Shown here: piece after piece, positions 24,470 to 33,641 of the stretch | Layout: every line of letters begins with the position of its first letter | Position numbering within the stretch: position 1 is the stretch's first letter | DNA from: CAVQZA01 sp963724805 | GTDB lineage: Bacteria; Actinomycetota; Thermoleophilia; Gaiellales; Gaiellaceae | NCBI GenBank assembly: GCA_963724805.1 | Contig: CAVRWA010000011.1 | Span: 806,001 to 870,000 of the forward strand | Direction of reading: 5' to 3' | Length of the DNA: 64,000 nucleotides | Translations under genes and position numbers: made by a program | The notes under the pieces: generated by a model | The model's database searches: none | The model's input: the letters and a program-made list of their open reading frames with translations, nothing else | Told to the model about the DNA's origin: nothing

Positions 24470-25834
24470 GACGGCGGGCAATACGAGCGTGAAGCTGCTC
24501 CCGAGCCCGTCGGAGCTCTCCAGCTCGATCCTGCCGCCGAGCGCGCCTGCTAGCTCGTTGGCGATCGCCAGCCCGAGCCCGGTGCCCGAGCCGTCGCGCG
24601 ACCAGAATGGACGGAAGATGCGCTCCCGGTCCTCCGCCTCGATCCCGGGTCCCGTGTCGCGCACCGCGACCGAGACCGAGCCGTTCTCGGCCGCGAGCTC
24701 GAGCTCGATCCGGCCGCCGTCGGGCGTCCAGCGGAACGCGTTCGAGAGCAGGTTCGTGATGATCTGGAGCACCCTGTCGCCGTCGGTCTGGATCGTCGGT
24801 CGCGCGGCGATCTCCTGCCGGTAGGCGATGCCGCGACGACGCGCCTCCTCGGCGAACGAGCTGTACGCCTGTTCGCAGAGCCGCTCCATCTCGACTTCTT
24901 CCTCGAGCAGCGTGAAGCGATGAGCGTCGAGCTTGGCGAGATCGAGCACGTCGCCGACGAGACGCTCGAGCCGACCCGCCGCGGCGGCGATCACCTCGAG
25001 CGACTGCCGGGCGAGGTCGCGGTCGTCGATCACGCCCTCCGAGAGCGCGGAGACGTGGCCGCGGATCGCGGTGAGCGGCGTGCGGAGCTCGTGCGACACG
25101 GTCATCAGGAAGTTGCGCTCCATCCGCTCGGCCTCGCCGAGGCGGTGGGCCATCTGCGAGAAGCTCTTCGTCAGCTGACCGATCTCGCCGCCACCGTGCA
25201 CTTCGGACAGGTCGACGTCGTAGCGTCCGCCTGCGACGCGGTCGGCGGCACGGGTGAGCGCGAGCACGGGCTCCGTGATCCGGCGGGAGAGGTAGACAGC
25301 GAGCGCGGCCGCGAACCCGACGCCGATCACGAACGCGATCGCGAGCCGGATCAGCACCGTGTAGAGGCCCTCGTGGAGCGCCGCCTTCGGCTTCGCGACC
25401 ACCATCGCGCCGAAGGTCTGCTGGCCGAGCTTGAGCGGCTGAGCGACGGCGACGTAGCGCTTCTTCTCGCCGGGAGGCGTGAGCTCGAAGCTGCGGATCT
25501 TTCCCGCCAGCACGGCGTCCTTGTTCACGGCGCCGGCCGGCACCGGCGGCAGTTCGACCTTGGCGCCCGGCAGGAGCGCGAGCCCGTACACGGGGATGTA
25601 GAAGAGCCTGTCCCCGGTCGCCTTCTCGAGGTTCTTGGCCGAAAACGTGTTGATCCCGGCCTGCTCGGCGTAGAACTGCGTGATCCCGATCGACTCGCGG
25701 CGAAGCTCCTTCAGGGTCTGGCTCTGCGTGTAGTCCTGGAAGAGTCGGAGCGCGATCAGCGACGAGACGAGCCCGGCGACCAAGACCGCGGCAAGAAAGA
25801 TCGCCGAGAGGCGGAATCGCAGCGACTGGAACAC
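24467..25834 (-). CDS. Sensor histidine kinase
   Basis: It has 455 residues. Membrane segment 1 (residues 8-30) and segment 2 (about 160-180) enclose an extracytoplasmic sensor of about 130 residues. HAMP follows (ITEPVLALTRAADRVAGG near 190), then HisKA with the phosphoacceptor VSHELRTPLTA near 245, and HATPase with N box ITNLLSNAFRWTPDGG near 355, G1 DTGPGIEAEDRERIF and G2 GTGLGLAIANEL. Twelve bases after its response regulator, so one operon. The signal is unknown. Confidence 0.93.
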   Translation of the reverse strand: MFQSLRFRLSAIFLAAVLVAGLVSSLIALRLFQDYTQSQTLKELRRESIGITQFYAEQAGINTFSAKNLEKATGDRLFYIPVYGLALLPGAKVELPPVPAGAVNKDAVLAGKIRSFELTPPGEKKRYVAVAQPLKLGQQTFGAMVVAKPKAALHEGLYTVLIRLAIAFVIGVGFAAALAVYLSRRITEPVLALTRAADRVAGGRYDVDLSEVHGGGEIGQLTKSFSQMAHRLGEAERMERNFLMTVSHELRTPLTAIRGHVSALSEGVIDDRDLARQSLEVIAAAAGRLERLVGDVLDLAKLDAHRFTLLEEEVEMERLCEQAYSSFAEEARRRGIAYRQEIAARPTIQTDGDRVLQIITNLLSNAFRWTPDGGRIELELAAENGSVSVAVRDTGPGIEAEDRERIFRPFWSRDGSGTGLGLAIANELAGALGGRIELESSDGLGSSFTLVLPAV

Positions 25835-25846
25835 GGCCGGCTCCGT

Positions 25847-26548
25847 CTAGACGGCGTCGCGCGCGGGCGACACCTTGTAGCCCACGCCCCACACCGTGAC
25901 GATCGGCGAAGCGTCGCCGAGCTTGCGCCTCAGCTGCCGCACGTGGACGTCGACGGTGCGAGTGTCGCCGGCAAAGGTGTAGCCCCAGACCCGCTCGAGC
26001 AGCTGATCGCGGGTCAGCACGAGCCCGCGGTGGTCGAGCAGCTCCCAGAGCAGGTCGAACTCCTTCGGCGCGAGCTGCACCTCGTCCTCGCCGACGCGGA
26101 CCTCGCGCCTGCCCGCGTCGATCGTCAGGTCCCCGTGGCGGAGCTGGGCGCTCTCGCGCTCACGCCGCTCCGGGCCTGCCCGCCGGAGAATGGACTTCAC
26201 GCGCGCGACGAGCTCGCGCGGGTTGAACGGCTTCGTCATGTAGTCGTCGGCGCCGACCTCGAGGCCGATGATCTTGTCCACGTCCTCGTCGCGGGCGGTC
26301 AGCATCAGGATCGGCATGTCCGTGGCCTTGCGCAGCCGGCGGCAGACCTCGATTCCGTCGATGTCGGGCAGCATCAGGTCGAGCACGACGAGGTCGACGT
26401 CGCCCGTGCCGGCCTGCGCGAGCGCATCGCTCCCGGTCGAGGCGGTCCGCACCGTGTAGCCGGCGTTCTTCAGGTACAGGGAGACGAACGAAGCGATCGA
26501 AGCCTCGTCCTCGACCACGAGCACGGTCTGCGTTTTCCCGGAGGCCAT
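25847..26548 (-). CDS. OmpR-family response regulator
   Basis: It has 233 residues. The receiver (10-120) has the acidic pair VVEDE, phosphoacceptor Asp in LVVLDLMLPDIDG (near 55), Thr in MLTARDED and Lys in MTKPFNPREL. The winged-helix effector domain (about 140-230) ends with TVDVHVRQLRRKLG and VWGVGYKVSP. A contrast to the degenerate regulator at 11144. -10 CATCCT lies six bases before the ATG. Confidence 0.95.
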   Translation of the reverse strand: MASGKTQTVLVVEDEASIASFVSLYLKNAGYTVRTASTGSDALAQAGTGDVDLVVLDLMLPDIDGIEVCRRLRKATDMPILMLTARDEDVDKIIGLEVGADDYMTKPFNPRELVARVKSILRRAGPERRERESAQLRHGDLTIDAGRREVRVGEDEVQLAPKEFDLLWELLDHRGLVLTRDQLLERVWGYTFAGDTRTVDVHVRQLRRKLGDASPIVTVWGVGYKVSPARDAV

Positions 26549-26573
26549 AGGCTCAGGATGCCAGAGGAACCGG

Positions 26574-27047
26574 TCAGTTGCCGGTGCCGAGCGAGAAGCG
26601 CAGCTCGAAGTCCGGCATCGAGCGGTAGATGTCCCCGTCGAACTGGTACGTGCCGTCGCTCGAGCCGCCGGCGCCGTTGAGTACGACCTGGCCGTGCCCG
26701 ATCCCCGAGAGGTCGATCCCCTTCCCCTGGATGATCACGCGCCAGAATCCGCCGACCATCCGGAAGCGCATCGCCGAGCCGCGGTAGAGGGTCTTCGTGT
26801 CCGAGAGGTCTTGGCTGGCCTCGAAGTTCGTGATCGTCGGTCCCGCGCCGTCGGTCGGATCGGGGTCGTTGACCCAGATCGAGCAGCTGTCGCAGTAGCC
26901 GATGAACGAACCGCGGGCGACGATCGTCACCTTGCCGGTCGCGTTCCTGGCGGAGACGGTGCCGTCGCTCGGCGCACCCGGCGCGGCAAGCGCGGCCGCG
27001 GGGACGAAAGCGGCCGCGAACAGGATGGGGACTAGGAGCCTGCGCAT
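26574..27047 (-). CDS. Exported protein of unknown function
   Basis: It has 157 residues with a signal peptide (LLVPILFAAAFVPAAALAAPG, cut near residue 22). The mature part is beta-rich and contains VTIVARGSFIGYCDSCSIWV and ATGKVTI segments, with one CxxC pair, and ends in GDIYRSMPDFELRFSLG. It resembles small Thermoleophilia exported proteins only in general form; family not recognised. It follows nothing in an operon and lies just before the regulator gene, whose stop-side spacing is 25 bases. Confidence 0.6.
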   Translation of the reverse strand: MRRLLVPILFAAAFVPAAALAAPGAPSDGTVSARNATGKVTIVARGSFIGYCDSCSIWVNDPDPTDGAGPTITNFEASQDLSDTKTLYRGSAMRFRMVGGFWRVIIQGKGIDLSGIGHGQVVLNGAGGSSDGTYQFDGDIYRSMPDFELRFSLGTGN

Positions 27048-27131
27048 CGCTCTCTCAGTATCGGCACAGCCGGTGTGTTCGGCCTAATCGCCGTGTAAGG
27101 AATCTGTAAGCACCGTTATTGTCTCCCCCGG

Positions 27132-28592
27132 ATGCACGAGGTGACCGCTTACGGCGAGATCGTCCTCGTGGTCGCGATGACGCTCTACCTCGCGCTCCTG
27201 GCGAACAAGGCGACCGAGCGCTTCCCGATTCCCGGGCCGGCGCTCTTCCTGATCGGCGCGGCGGTCGCCTCCGACCTGATCCCGCGCCTGCGCACCGCAC
27301 TGCCGATCCTCACCGTCGAGCGCCTCGGGGTGATCGCGCTGATCGTGATCCTCTTCGACGGCGGGATGCATGTCGGCTGGCGGCGCTTGCGCGGCTCGAT
27401 CTGGCCGATCGCCTCGCTCGGCCTGCTCGGCACGTTCGCGACGATGGGGCTGATCGCCCTGTTCGGCCACTGGGTCCTCGGCTTCTCGTGGACGACCGCC
27501 GGCCTGATCGGCGCCGCGATCGCGCCGACCGACCCTGCGGTGATGTTCTCGGTGCTGGGGAACCGCCAGGTGGGCGGCCGCTCGGGCACGATCCTCGAGG
27601 GCGAGTCGGGCGCGAACGACCCGGTCGGGATCGCGCTCATGCTGGGGCTGATCGCGCTCGCCACGACCGACTCGGCCACCGGCTGGACGGTCGCGGGCGA
27701 CTTCGTACTGGAGATGGTGGTCGGCCTCGCGATCGGCATCGCGGGCGGCCTCGCGCTGGGTGCGGTGATGCGACGCGTCTCCCTCCCGAACGACGCGCTC
27801 TATCCGCTCCAGACCCTCGCCTCCGCCGGCGTCATATACGGGCTCGCGAGCGTCGCGCACGGCTCCGGGTTCCTCGCCGTCTTCGTCGCGGGCATCGTCG
27901 TCGGCGACGTGCGCGCCCCGTACAAGGGCGAGATCCGGCGCTTCCACGGCTCGCTCGCGTCGATCGGCGAGATCTCCGTCTTCGTCGCGCTCGGCCTGAC
28001 CGTGAGCCTGCAGGAGCTGTTCAGCGACAACCGCTGGCTCGAGGGGATCGCGCTCGCTGCCGTGATCAGCTTCGTCGTGCGGCCTCTCGTCGTCGGCGTC
28101 CTCCTCGTCCCCACCCGCCTGCGGCGCGGCGAGAAGCTCTTCATCGCGTGGAGCGGGCTGAAGGGCGCGGTGCCGATCCTGCTCGCGGCCTTCGCTCTCA
28201 CCGAGCACGTGAGCGGCGGGCCCCGGATCTACGACATCGTCTTCGTCGTCGTCCTCTTCTCGGTGCTCGTCCAGGGGACCGGGATCTCACGCGTCGCCGC
28301 GCGGCTCGGCGTGCCGATCCGCGCGATCGAGCCGGAGCCGTGGAGCGTCTCGATCCGGCTCCGCCGCGAGCCCCACGACCTGCGGCGCTTCGTCGTCGCC
28401 GCCGGCTCGCGCGCGGCCGGCGAGGCGCTCTCGGACATCCCGCTCTCGGACAGCGGCTGGGTGAGCATGATCGTCCGGGACGGCGAGGCTGTACCCGCCC
28501 GCGGCTCGACGGTGCTCGAGCCGGGCGACCAGGTGATCGTCCTCGCCGACCCGCCCGACCACGTGAAGCTGCAGCGCCTGTTCGAGGGGTAG
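27132..28592 (+). CDS. K+(Na+)/H+ antiporter, CvrA/NhaP2 type
   Basis: It has 486 residues. About twelve membrane segments form a CPA1/CPA2-type core with FDGGMHVGWRRL near residue 73, AIAPTDPAVMFSVLG near 135 and LEGESGANDPVGIAL near 155 (the ion-binding ND/TD pair). The last 75 residues are a cytoplasmic TrkA-C-like domain (LRRFVVAAGSRAAGEALSDI...GDQVIVLADP), as in CvrA, which suggests gating by a nucleotide or ion ligand. Start ATG 27132; a TATTGT element lies nine bases upstream. Confidence 0.88.
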   Translation: MHEVTAYGEIVLVVAMTLYLALLANKATERFPIPGPALFLIGAAVASDLIPRLRTALPILTVERLGVIALIVILFDGGMHVGWRRLRGSIWPIASLGLLGTFATMGLIALFGHWVLGFSWTTAGLIGAAIAPTDPAVMFSVLGNRQVGGRSGTILEGESGANDPVGIALMLGLIALATTDSATGWTVAGDFVLEMVVGLAIGIAGGLALGAVMRRVSLPNDALYPLQTLASAGVIYGLASVAHGSGFLAVFVAGIVVGDVRAPYKGEIRRFHGSLASIGEISVFVALGLTVSLQELFSDNRWLEGIALAAVISFVVRPLVVGVLLVPTRLRRGEKLFIAWSGLKGAVPILLAAFALTEHVSGGPRIYDIVFVVVLFSVLVQGTGISRVAARLGVPIRAIEPEPWSVSIRLRREPHDLRRFVVAAGSRAAGEALSDIPLSDSGWVSMIVRDGEAVPARGSTVLEPGDQVIVLADPPDHVKLQRLFEG

Positions 28593-28617
28593 GAGAACGG
28601 CTTGTGGTGCCGAACCG

Positions 28618-28848
28618 GTGCGCATGGACACAGCCGCGCGCCTCGCCGCCCGTCTCGACGACCTCGCTTCCTCCCTCGCCCGGTCCGGGGCCCCTCCCGC
28701 CGAGGCGCAAAGGCTGCTCGAGTCCGCCTCGCTCGCGACGCTCCAGGCCGTGAGCCTGGACCTCCTCACCGCACCCCGCGCAGCCCCAAATGCTCATGAG
28801 CACAAGGCTCCGGCTCTCGAGCCGGTGCCGGCGCGGCTCGCGGCCTAG
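28618..28848 (+). CDS. Small hypothetical protein, 76 residues
   Basis: Weakly supported. The first half (AARLAARLDDLASSLARSG...AQRLLESASLATLQAVSLDLL) is helical and amphipathic; the tail is Pro/Ala-rich and contains the dispersed palindrome as NAHEHK. Start could be GTG 28618 or ATG 28624. A four-base overlap with the convergent dehydrogenase gene. Confidence 0.4.
   Translation: MRMDTAARLAARLDDLASSLARSGAPPAEAQRLLESASLATLQAVSLDLLTAPRAAPNAHEHKAPALEPVPARLAA
28791..28802. repeat. Dispersed palindrome TGCTCATGAGCA, copy 2
   Basis: 12-base perfect palindrome followed by CAAGG, as in copy 3 (CAAGA). Confidence 0.65.
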
Positions 28849-29699
28849 TAGCTGTAGAAACCGCGCCCGCTCTTGCGGCCCAGCAGACCGGCGTTGCGCA
28901 TCGCGACGAGCCGGGGCGGCGGCGCCATCCTCGGCTCGCGGAGCTTCTCGTAGAGCGCCTCGGAAGCGTGCACGTGGACGTCGATCCCGACGAGGTCGAC
29001 GAGCGCGCACGGCCCCATCGGCCAGCCGGCGCCGTTCACCATCCCCTTGTCGAGATCCTCGGGCGTCACGCGCGCCTCGTCGAGCACGCGGAGGCAGTCG
29101 TTGAGCAGGGGGATCAGCACGCGGTTGACGACGAAGCCCGGCGTGTCGTTGCAGCGGATCGGCGTCTTGCCGATCCGCTCGCCGAAGGCGTAGGCCGCCT
29201 CGAACGGCCTCTCGGCTGTGAGCTCGGCGCGGACGATCTCGACGAGCGGCATCAGCGGCGCCGGGTTGAAGAAGTGCATTCCGACGACCCGCTCGGGGCG
29301 GGCCGTCGCGCCGGCGATCTCGGTGACCGAGAGCGCCGAGGTGTTCGTTGCCAGCACGGCGTCCGGGCGGCAGATCCGGTCGAGCTCGGCGAAGAGCTCC
29401 CGCTTCGGGGCCAGCTCCTCGACGATCGCCTCGATCACGAGGTCGCAGCCGGCGAGCTCGTCGAGGTCGGTAGTGAGGGAGAGCCTCGCGACCGCGTCGT
29501 CGCGCGCGCCCTGCTCGAGCTGTCCCTTCTCGACCTTGCGCGTGAGGAAGTGGCCGATCCGGTCGCTCGCGCCCTCGCCGAGCTCGGCCGTCACCTCGCG
29601 GCCGATCGTGTCGACGCCCGCCTCGATGCAGAGCTGCGCGATCCCGGCGCCCATGGCGCCGAGCCCGACGACCCCGACGCGGCGGATCTCGCCGCTCAC
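28845..29699 (-). CDS. 3-hydroxyacyl-CoA (3-hydroxybutyryl-CoA) dehydrogenase
   Basis: NAD-dependent oxidation of 3-hydroxyacyl-CoA, the third beta-oxidation step, or the reverse in butyrate-type synthesis. It has 284 residues. The Rossmann motif VGVVGLGAMGAGIAQ is at residues 8-22, the catalytic His in GMHFFNPAPLMPLVEIV near 138, and NDTPGFVVNRVL near 185 marks the C-terminal domain. GTG 29699 overlaps the thiolase stop by four bases, so the two are coupled. Confidence 0.94.
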   Translation of the reverse strand: MSGEIRRVGVVGLGAMGAGIAQLCIEAGVDTIGREVTAELGEGASDRIGHFLTRKVEKGQLEQGARDDAVARLSLTTDLDELAGCDLVIEAIVEELAPKRELFAELDRICRPDAVLATNTSALSVTEIAGATARPERVVGMHFFNPAPLMPLVEIVRAELTAERPFEAAYAFGERIGKTPIRCNDTPGFVVNRVLIPLLNDCLRVLDEARVTPEDLDKGMVNGAGWPMGPCALVDLVGIDVHVHASEALYEKLREPRMAPPPRLVAMRNAGLLGRKSGRGFYSY

Positions 29700-30853
29700 A
29701 GCCGCTCGATCACCGCGGCGATCGCCTGGCCGAAGCCGATGCACATGCACGCGACGCCGTAGCGGGCCTCGCGGCGCTCGAGCTCGTTGAGGAGCGTCGC
29801 GGTGATGCGCGCGCCGGTGGCGCCGAGCGGGTGGCCGAGCGAGATCCCGCCGCCGTTCGGGTTCACGTCCTCCATCCGCTCCGTGAGGCCGGAGTCGCGC
29901 ACCGCCTGGAGCACGACCGACGCAAAGGCCTCGTTGATCTCGATCACGCCGATGTCGTCCCAGCCGAGCCCGGCGCGCTCGAGCGCGTTCGCGCATGCCT
30001 GCGGGTTGCCGTGCAGCATCCGGTAGGGGTCGACGCCCGCGAGCCCGAACGAGACGAACCGGGCGCGCGGCTCGAGCCCGAGCCGCGTCGCGGCGCGCTC
30101 GCTCGTGATCAGCACCGCGGCGGCGCCGTCCACGATCTGGCTCGAGTTGCCGGCGGTGACGCGGCCCTCCGGAACGAACGCGGGCTGCAGCGCGGCGAGC
30201 CGCTCGGCGGAGGTGTCGCGCCGCGGTGTCTCGTCCACGGCGAACACGACCCCGGTGTGCGGGTTGGTCATGTCGATCGGGATCAGCTCCTTGTCGAAGC
30301 GGCCCTCGTCGGCCGCCGCAGCCGCCCGCCGATGCGACTCGAGCGAGTACGCGTCCAGCTCCTCGCGGGAGATCTCCCACTCGGTGGCGATCACCTCGGC
30401 CGAGATCCCCTGCGGCACTATCTGCCAGCGTTCGAGCAGCTTGTCGGAGAGGTCACCGCCGTTCGAGCCCATCGGCACGCGCGACATCATCTCGACGCCC
30501 GACGAGACGACCACGTCGAGCTGGCCGGCCCAGATCGCCGCCGCCGCGTTGAAGTTCGTCTGCATCGAGGAGCCGCACTGGCGGTCGACGGTCGTGCCGC
30601 ACACCGTGTCGGGCCAGCCGGCGACGAGCGCGGCCATCCGCGCGATGTTCCAGCCCTGCTCGCCGATCTGCGTCACGCAGCCCATCTGCACGTCCTCGAC
30701 TGCGGCGGCGTCGAGCTCGTGTCGCGCGAGGAGGCCGTTCATCACCTGTGCGACGAGCTCGTCGCCACGGATCGAGCTGAGCGTGCCGTTCCGCTTCCCG
30801 ATCGGGCTGCGGACCGCGTCGATGATGAAGGCGTCAGGCACCGACGACAGCAT
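29696..30853 (-). CDS. Acetyl-CoA C-acyltransferase (thiolase)
   Basis: Thiolytic cleavage of 3-ketoacyl-CoA or acetoacetyl-CoA condensation. It has 385 residues. The nucleophile Cys is in VDRQCGSSMQTNFNAAAAI near 90, the His in NPNGGGISLGHPLGATGAR near 340, and the second Cys in ACMCIGFGQA near 373, where most thiolases have CxGGGQ or similar. It may start at ATG 30853 or GTG 30841; both overlap the upstream gene. Together with the dehydrogenase it forms a beta-oxidation pair. Confidence 0.94.
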   Translation of the reverse strand: MLSSVPDAFIIDAVRSPIGKRNGTLSSIRGDELVAQVMNGLLARHELDAAAVEDVQMGCVTQIGEQGWNIARMAALVAGWPDTVCGTTVDRQCGSSMQTNFNAAAAIWAGQLDVVVSSGVEMMSRVPMGSNGGDLSDKLLERWQIVPQGISAEVIATEWEISREELDAYSLESHRRAAAAADEGRFDKELIPIDMTNPHTGVVFAVDETPRRDTSAERLAALQPAFVPEGRVTAGNSSQIVDGAAAVLITSERAATRLGLEPRARFVSFGLAGVDPYRMLHGNPQACANALERAGLGWDDIGVIEINEAFASVVLQAVRDSGLTERMEDVNPNGGGISLGHPLGATGARITATLLNELERREARYGVACMCIGFGQAIAAVIERL

Positions 30854-32159
30854 AGATCCGCCGGGGTCCCACGCCCTTGAGCTCGCGCTCGCCCCGGTCC
30901 TCGAACCGGATCCCCGAGCCCGAGACGAGATCGTGCACGGTCGCGGAGACGAGCACCTCGCCCGGGCCTGCCTCGGACGCCAGTCGCGCCCCCGTATGAA
31001 CGGCGATGCCTGTCACCCTCTCGCCGTGGAACTCGCACTCGCCCGTGTGGAGCCCGGCCCGCAGCTCGAGCCCAAGGTCGCCGACGCTCTCGTGGGCGGC
31101 GACGGCGCAGCGGATCGCGCGCGCCGGCCCGTCGAAGGTCGCGAGAAAGCCGTCACCGGCCGTGTCGACCTCGCGGCCACGAAAGCGCTCGAGCTCCCTT
31201 CGCACGATCAGGTGATGGCGCTCGAGGAGCGCCGTCCAGCGGCGGTCGCCCAGCTCGGCCGCCCGCTCCGTCGAGCCGACGATGTCGGTGAAGAGGACGG
31301 TCGCCAGGACGCGATCCGGCTCGGGGACGGGACGCGCGCCGGTGAAAAACTCCTGGAGCTCATCCACGACCCGGTCGCAGTCCTGCGTCCACCACGTGTG
31401 ATCCGTGCCCGGAAACTCGACGTAGCGTGCACCGGGAATCTGCGCCGCGATCCAGCGCCCCTCCTCGACGTTCACGTCGAGGTCGCCGGTCCTCTGCATC
31501 ACGAGCGTCGGCGCCTGGATCGTGGGCAGGACGTCGCGGACGTCGATCTGCGTGTTCGTCCTCAGCAGCGCCACACCGGCGCCGGGGCTCGCTGAGCGGC
31601 GCAGATAGGTGCCGAACGCCGCCAGCCGCGCCGCGTCGAGGCTCGGGGCGAGCGTCGCCGCGTCGAGCCCGGTCGCCCAGGTCCGCTCGACCTCCTCGAT
31701 CTCTCGCGCGCGCTCCTCCGGCGTCGGCGCCCACGGGTAGTCCGGGCTCCAGATCCGCCGCGCGTAGATACCGAACGTGCAGAGCGCGACAGTGCGCTCG
31801 GGATAGGTCGCCGCAAAGAGGACGGACATGTTGCCGCCCTCTGAGTGACCGAACAGCGCCGCCCGCTCGGAGCCGACCGCGTCCATCACCGCTCGGACGT
31901 CGTCCATTCGCTGCTCCAGCGTCGGCAGCTCGTCGTCGGGAACGCGATCCGACATCCCCGTGCCGCGCTTGTCGAAGAGGATCAGGCGCGCGAACGACGC
32001 GAGCCGCTCGAGGCCACCCGCGAGATCGGGGTCCTCCCAGCAGAGCTCGACGTGCGACACCCAGCCCGGCACGTAGACGAGATCGAGCGGGCCGTCGCCC
32101 ACGACCTGATACGCGATGCTCACGCCTCCCGACTTGGCATAGCGGGTCTCCGGCGGCAT
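30834..32159 (-). CDS. Alpha/beta hydrolase fused to a class III adenylate/guanylate cyclase domain
   Basis: It has 441 residues. An alpha/beta-hydrolase domain (1-275) has the nucleophile elbow GHSEGG near 107 and a final His in GTDHTWW near 262. A class III cyclase domain (285-440) starts LATVLFTDIVGSTERAAELGD (metal Asp, residues quoted in part), has AGDGFLATFDGPARA near 335 and ends LKGVGPRRIYAV. The metal-binding Asp pair is present. Such fusions are common in mycobacteria and other actinobacteria. Start chosen at ATG 32159; ATG 32168 is possible. Cyclic nucleotide production is inferred, not shown. Confidence 0.9.
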   Translation of the reverse strand: MPPETRYAKSGGVSIAYQVVGDGPLDLVYVPGWVSHVELCWEDPDLAGGLERLASFARLILFDKRGTGMSDRVPDDELPTLEQRMDDVRAVMDAVGSERAALFGHSEGGNMSVLFAATYPERTVALCTFGIYARRIWSPDYPWAPTPEERAREIEEVERTWATGLDAATLAPSLDAARLAAFGTYLRRSASPGAGVALLRTNTQIDVRDVLPTIQAPTLVMQRTGDLDVNVEEGRWIAAQIPGARYVEFPGTDHTWWTQDCDRVVDELQEFFTGARPVPEPDRVLATVLFTDIVGSTERAAELGDRRWTALLERHHLIVRRELERFRGREVDTAGDGFLATFDGPARAIRCAVAAHESVGDLGLELRAGLHTGECEFHGERVTGIAVHTGARLASEAGPGEVLVSATVHDLVSGSGIRFEDRGERELKGVGPRRIYAVVGA

Positions 32160-32164
32160 AGGCT
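32159..32164 (+). promoter_or_regulatory. -10 element, leaderless start of the aldehyde dehydrogenase
   Basis: TAGGCT, TCAACT, ATG: a six-base gap; TTGGCA at 32134-32139 could be the -35 element (19-base spacer). Confidence 0.5.
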
Positions 32165-32170
32165 TCAACT

Positions 32171-33607
32171 ATGGCAACGACCGTCGCCGAACGGAAGCTG
32201 CTCGTGGCGGGCGAGTGGGTCGAGACGGGCGAGTGGATCGAGATCGCCTCGCCCTACTCCGGTGAGGTCGTGGCCCGGGTCGCGAAGGCGGGCGCGAGGC
32301 ACGTGCGAACCGCGCTCGACGCTGCGGAGGCGGCGCTCGCGCGGCCGCTGCCGGCGCACGAGCGCGCCGAGATCCTGGCGAAGGTCGCGGGCGCGCTCGG
32401 CCGCCGCCAGGACGAGGCCGCCCAGACGATCTGCGCCGAGGCCGGCAAGCCGCTCAAGACTGCGAAGGTCGAGGCATCGCGGGCCGTGTCCACGTACACG
32501 ATGGCCGCGGTCGAGGCCCGGAAGCTCACCGGCGAGATGGTGCCGATGGACGCCTCCCAGGCCGGCGAGGGGAAGCTCGCGTTCACCCTGCGCCGCCCCA
32601 TCGGGATCGTCGGTGCGATCAGCCCGTTCAACTTCCCGCTCAACCTGGTGGCACACAAGCTCGCGCCGGCGCTCGCAGCGGGCTGTCCCGTGGTGCTGAA
32701 GCCGGCAACCGCGACACCGCTCTCCGCGCTCCTGCTCGCCGAGCTGATGACGGAAGCCGGCCTGCCGCCGGGCTGGCTCTCGGTCGTCGTCGGCAACTCG
32801 TCCGAGCTCGGCGACGTGCTCGTCGCGGACGAGCGCGTGAAGCTGATCACCTTCACCGGCTCCGGCCCCGTCGGCTGGGCGCTGCGCGAGCGCGCGCCGC
32901 GCAAGCGTGTCAACCTGGAGCTCGGCAATGCGACACCGGTGATCGTCGCCGCCGATGCCGACCTCGACACTGCGGCCGCCAAGCTCGCCGGCAACGCGTT
33001 CTCCTTCGCCGGCCAGAGCTGCATCTCGGTGCAGCGGATCTACGTCGAGCGGCCCGCCCTCGAGCCGTTCCTCGAGCGATTCCTGCCGAAGGTCGAGGCC
33101 CTCGTCGTCGGCGACCCGGCCGACGAGGCGACCGACGTCGGCCCGCTGATCGACGCCGCGAACCGCGACCGCGTGCTCGAGTGGATCGAGGAGGCGCGTG
33201 CTGCGGGCGCCGAGGTCCTTGCGGGCGGCGAGGTCGAGAACGGCCTCGTCCGGCCGACCGTGATCGGGAACGCCGCGCCCGAGCTGAAGGTCTCCTGTGA
33301 CGAGATCTTCGGCCCGGTCTGCACCGTCAACGCGGTGGACTCGCTCGACGAGGCGTTCGCGCTCGCCAACGGTACGCGCTACGGCCTCCAGGCGGGCATC
33401 TTCACCGCGAGCCTGGCGGGCGCGCTGCGCGCCGCGCAGTCGCTCGACTTCGGCGGCGTCACGATCAACGAAGCGCCGACATTCCGCGCCGACCAGATGC
33501 CCTACGGCGGCGTCAAGGACTCCGGCAACACACGTGAGGGCCCGGCCTGGGCCATCCGCGAAATGACCGAGGAACGCCTTGTCGTCCTCGAGCTTCCCTC
33601 GGCCTGA
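32171..33607 (+). CDS. NAD(P)-dependent aldehyde dehydrogenase
   Basis: It has 478 residues. ISPFNFPLNLVAHKLAPALAAG near residue 150 and FTGSGPVGWAL near 225 bind the cofactor. The general base Glu is in NLELGNATPVIV near 250 (most members have ELGG, here ELGN), and the nucleophile Cys is in FAGQSCISVQRIYV near 284. EIFGPVCTVNAVD near 378 completes the family. Similar to glyceraldehyde-3-phosphate/lactaldehyde-type ALDHs; substrate not assigned. Confidence 0.92.
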   Translation: MATTVAERKLLVAGEWVETGEWIEIASPYSGEVVARVAKAGARHVRTALDAAEAALARPLPAHERAEILAKVAGALGRRQDEAAQTICAEAGKPLKTAKVEASRAVSTYTMAAVEARKLTGEMVPMDASQAGEGKLAFTLRRPIGIVGAISPFNFPLNLVAHKLAPALAAGCPVVLKPATATPLSALLLAELMTEAGLPPGWLSVVVGNSSELGDVLVADERVKLITFTGSGPVGWALRERAPRKRVNLELGNATPVIVAADADLDTAAAKLAGNAFSFAGQSCISVQRIYVERPALEPFLERFLPKVEALVVGDPADEATDVGPLIDAANRDRVLEWIEEARAAGAEVLAGGEVENGLVRPTVIGNAAPELKVSCDEIFGPVCTVNAVDSLDEAFALANGTRYGLQAGIFTASLAGALRAAQSLDFGGVTINEAPTFRADQMPYGGVKDSGNTREGPAWAIREMTEERLVVLELPSA

Positions 33608-33641
33608 CCCCGCCGATCCCGCTGGTAGAGTCGCAGAGCAC

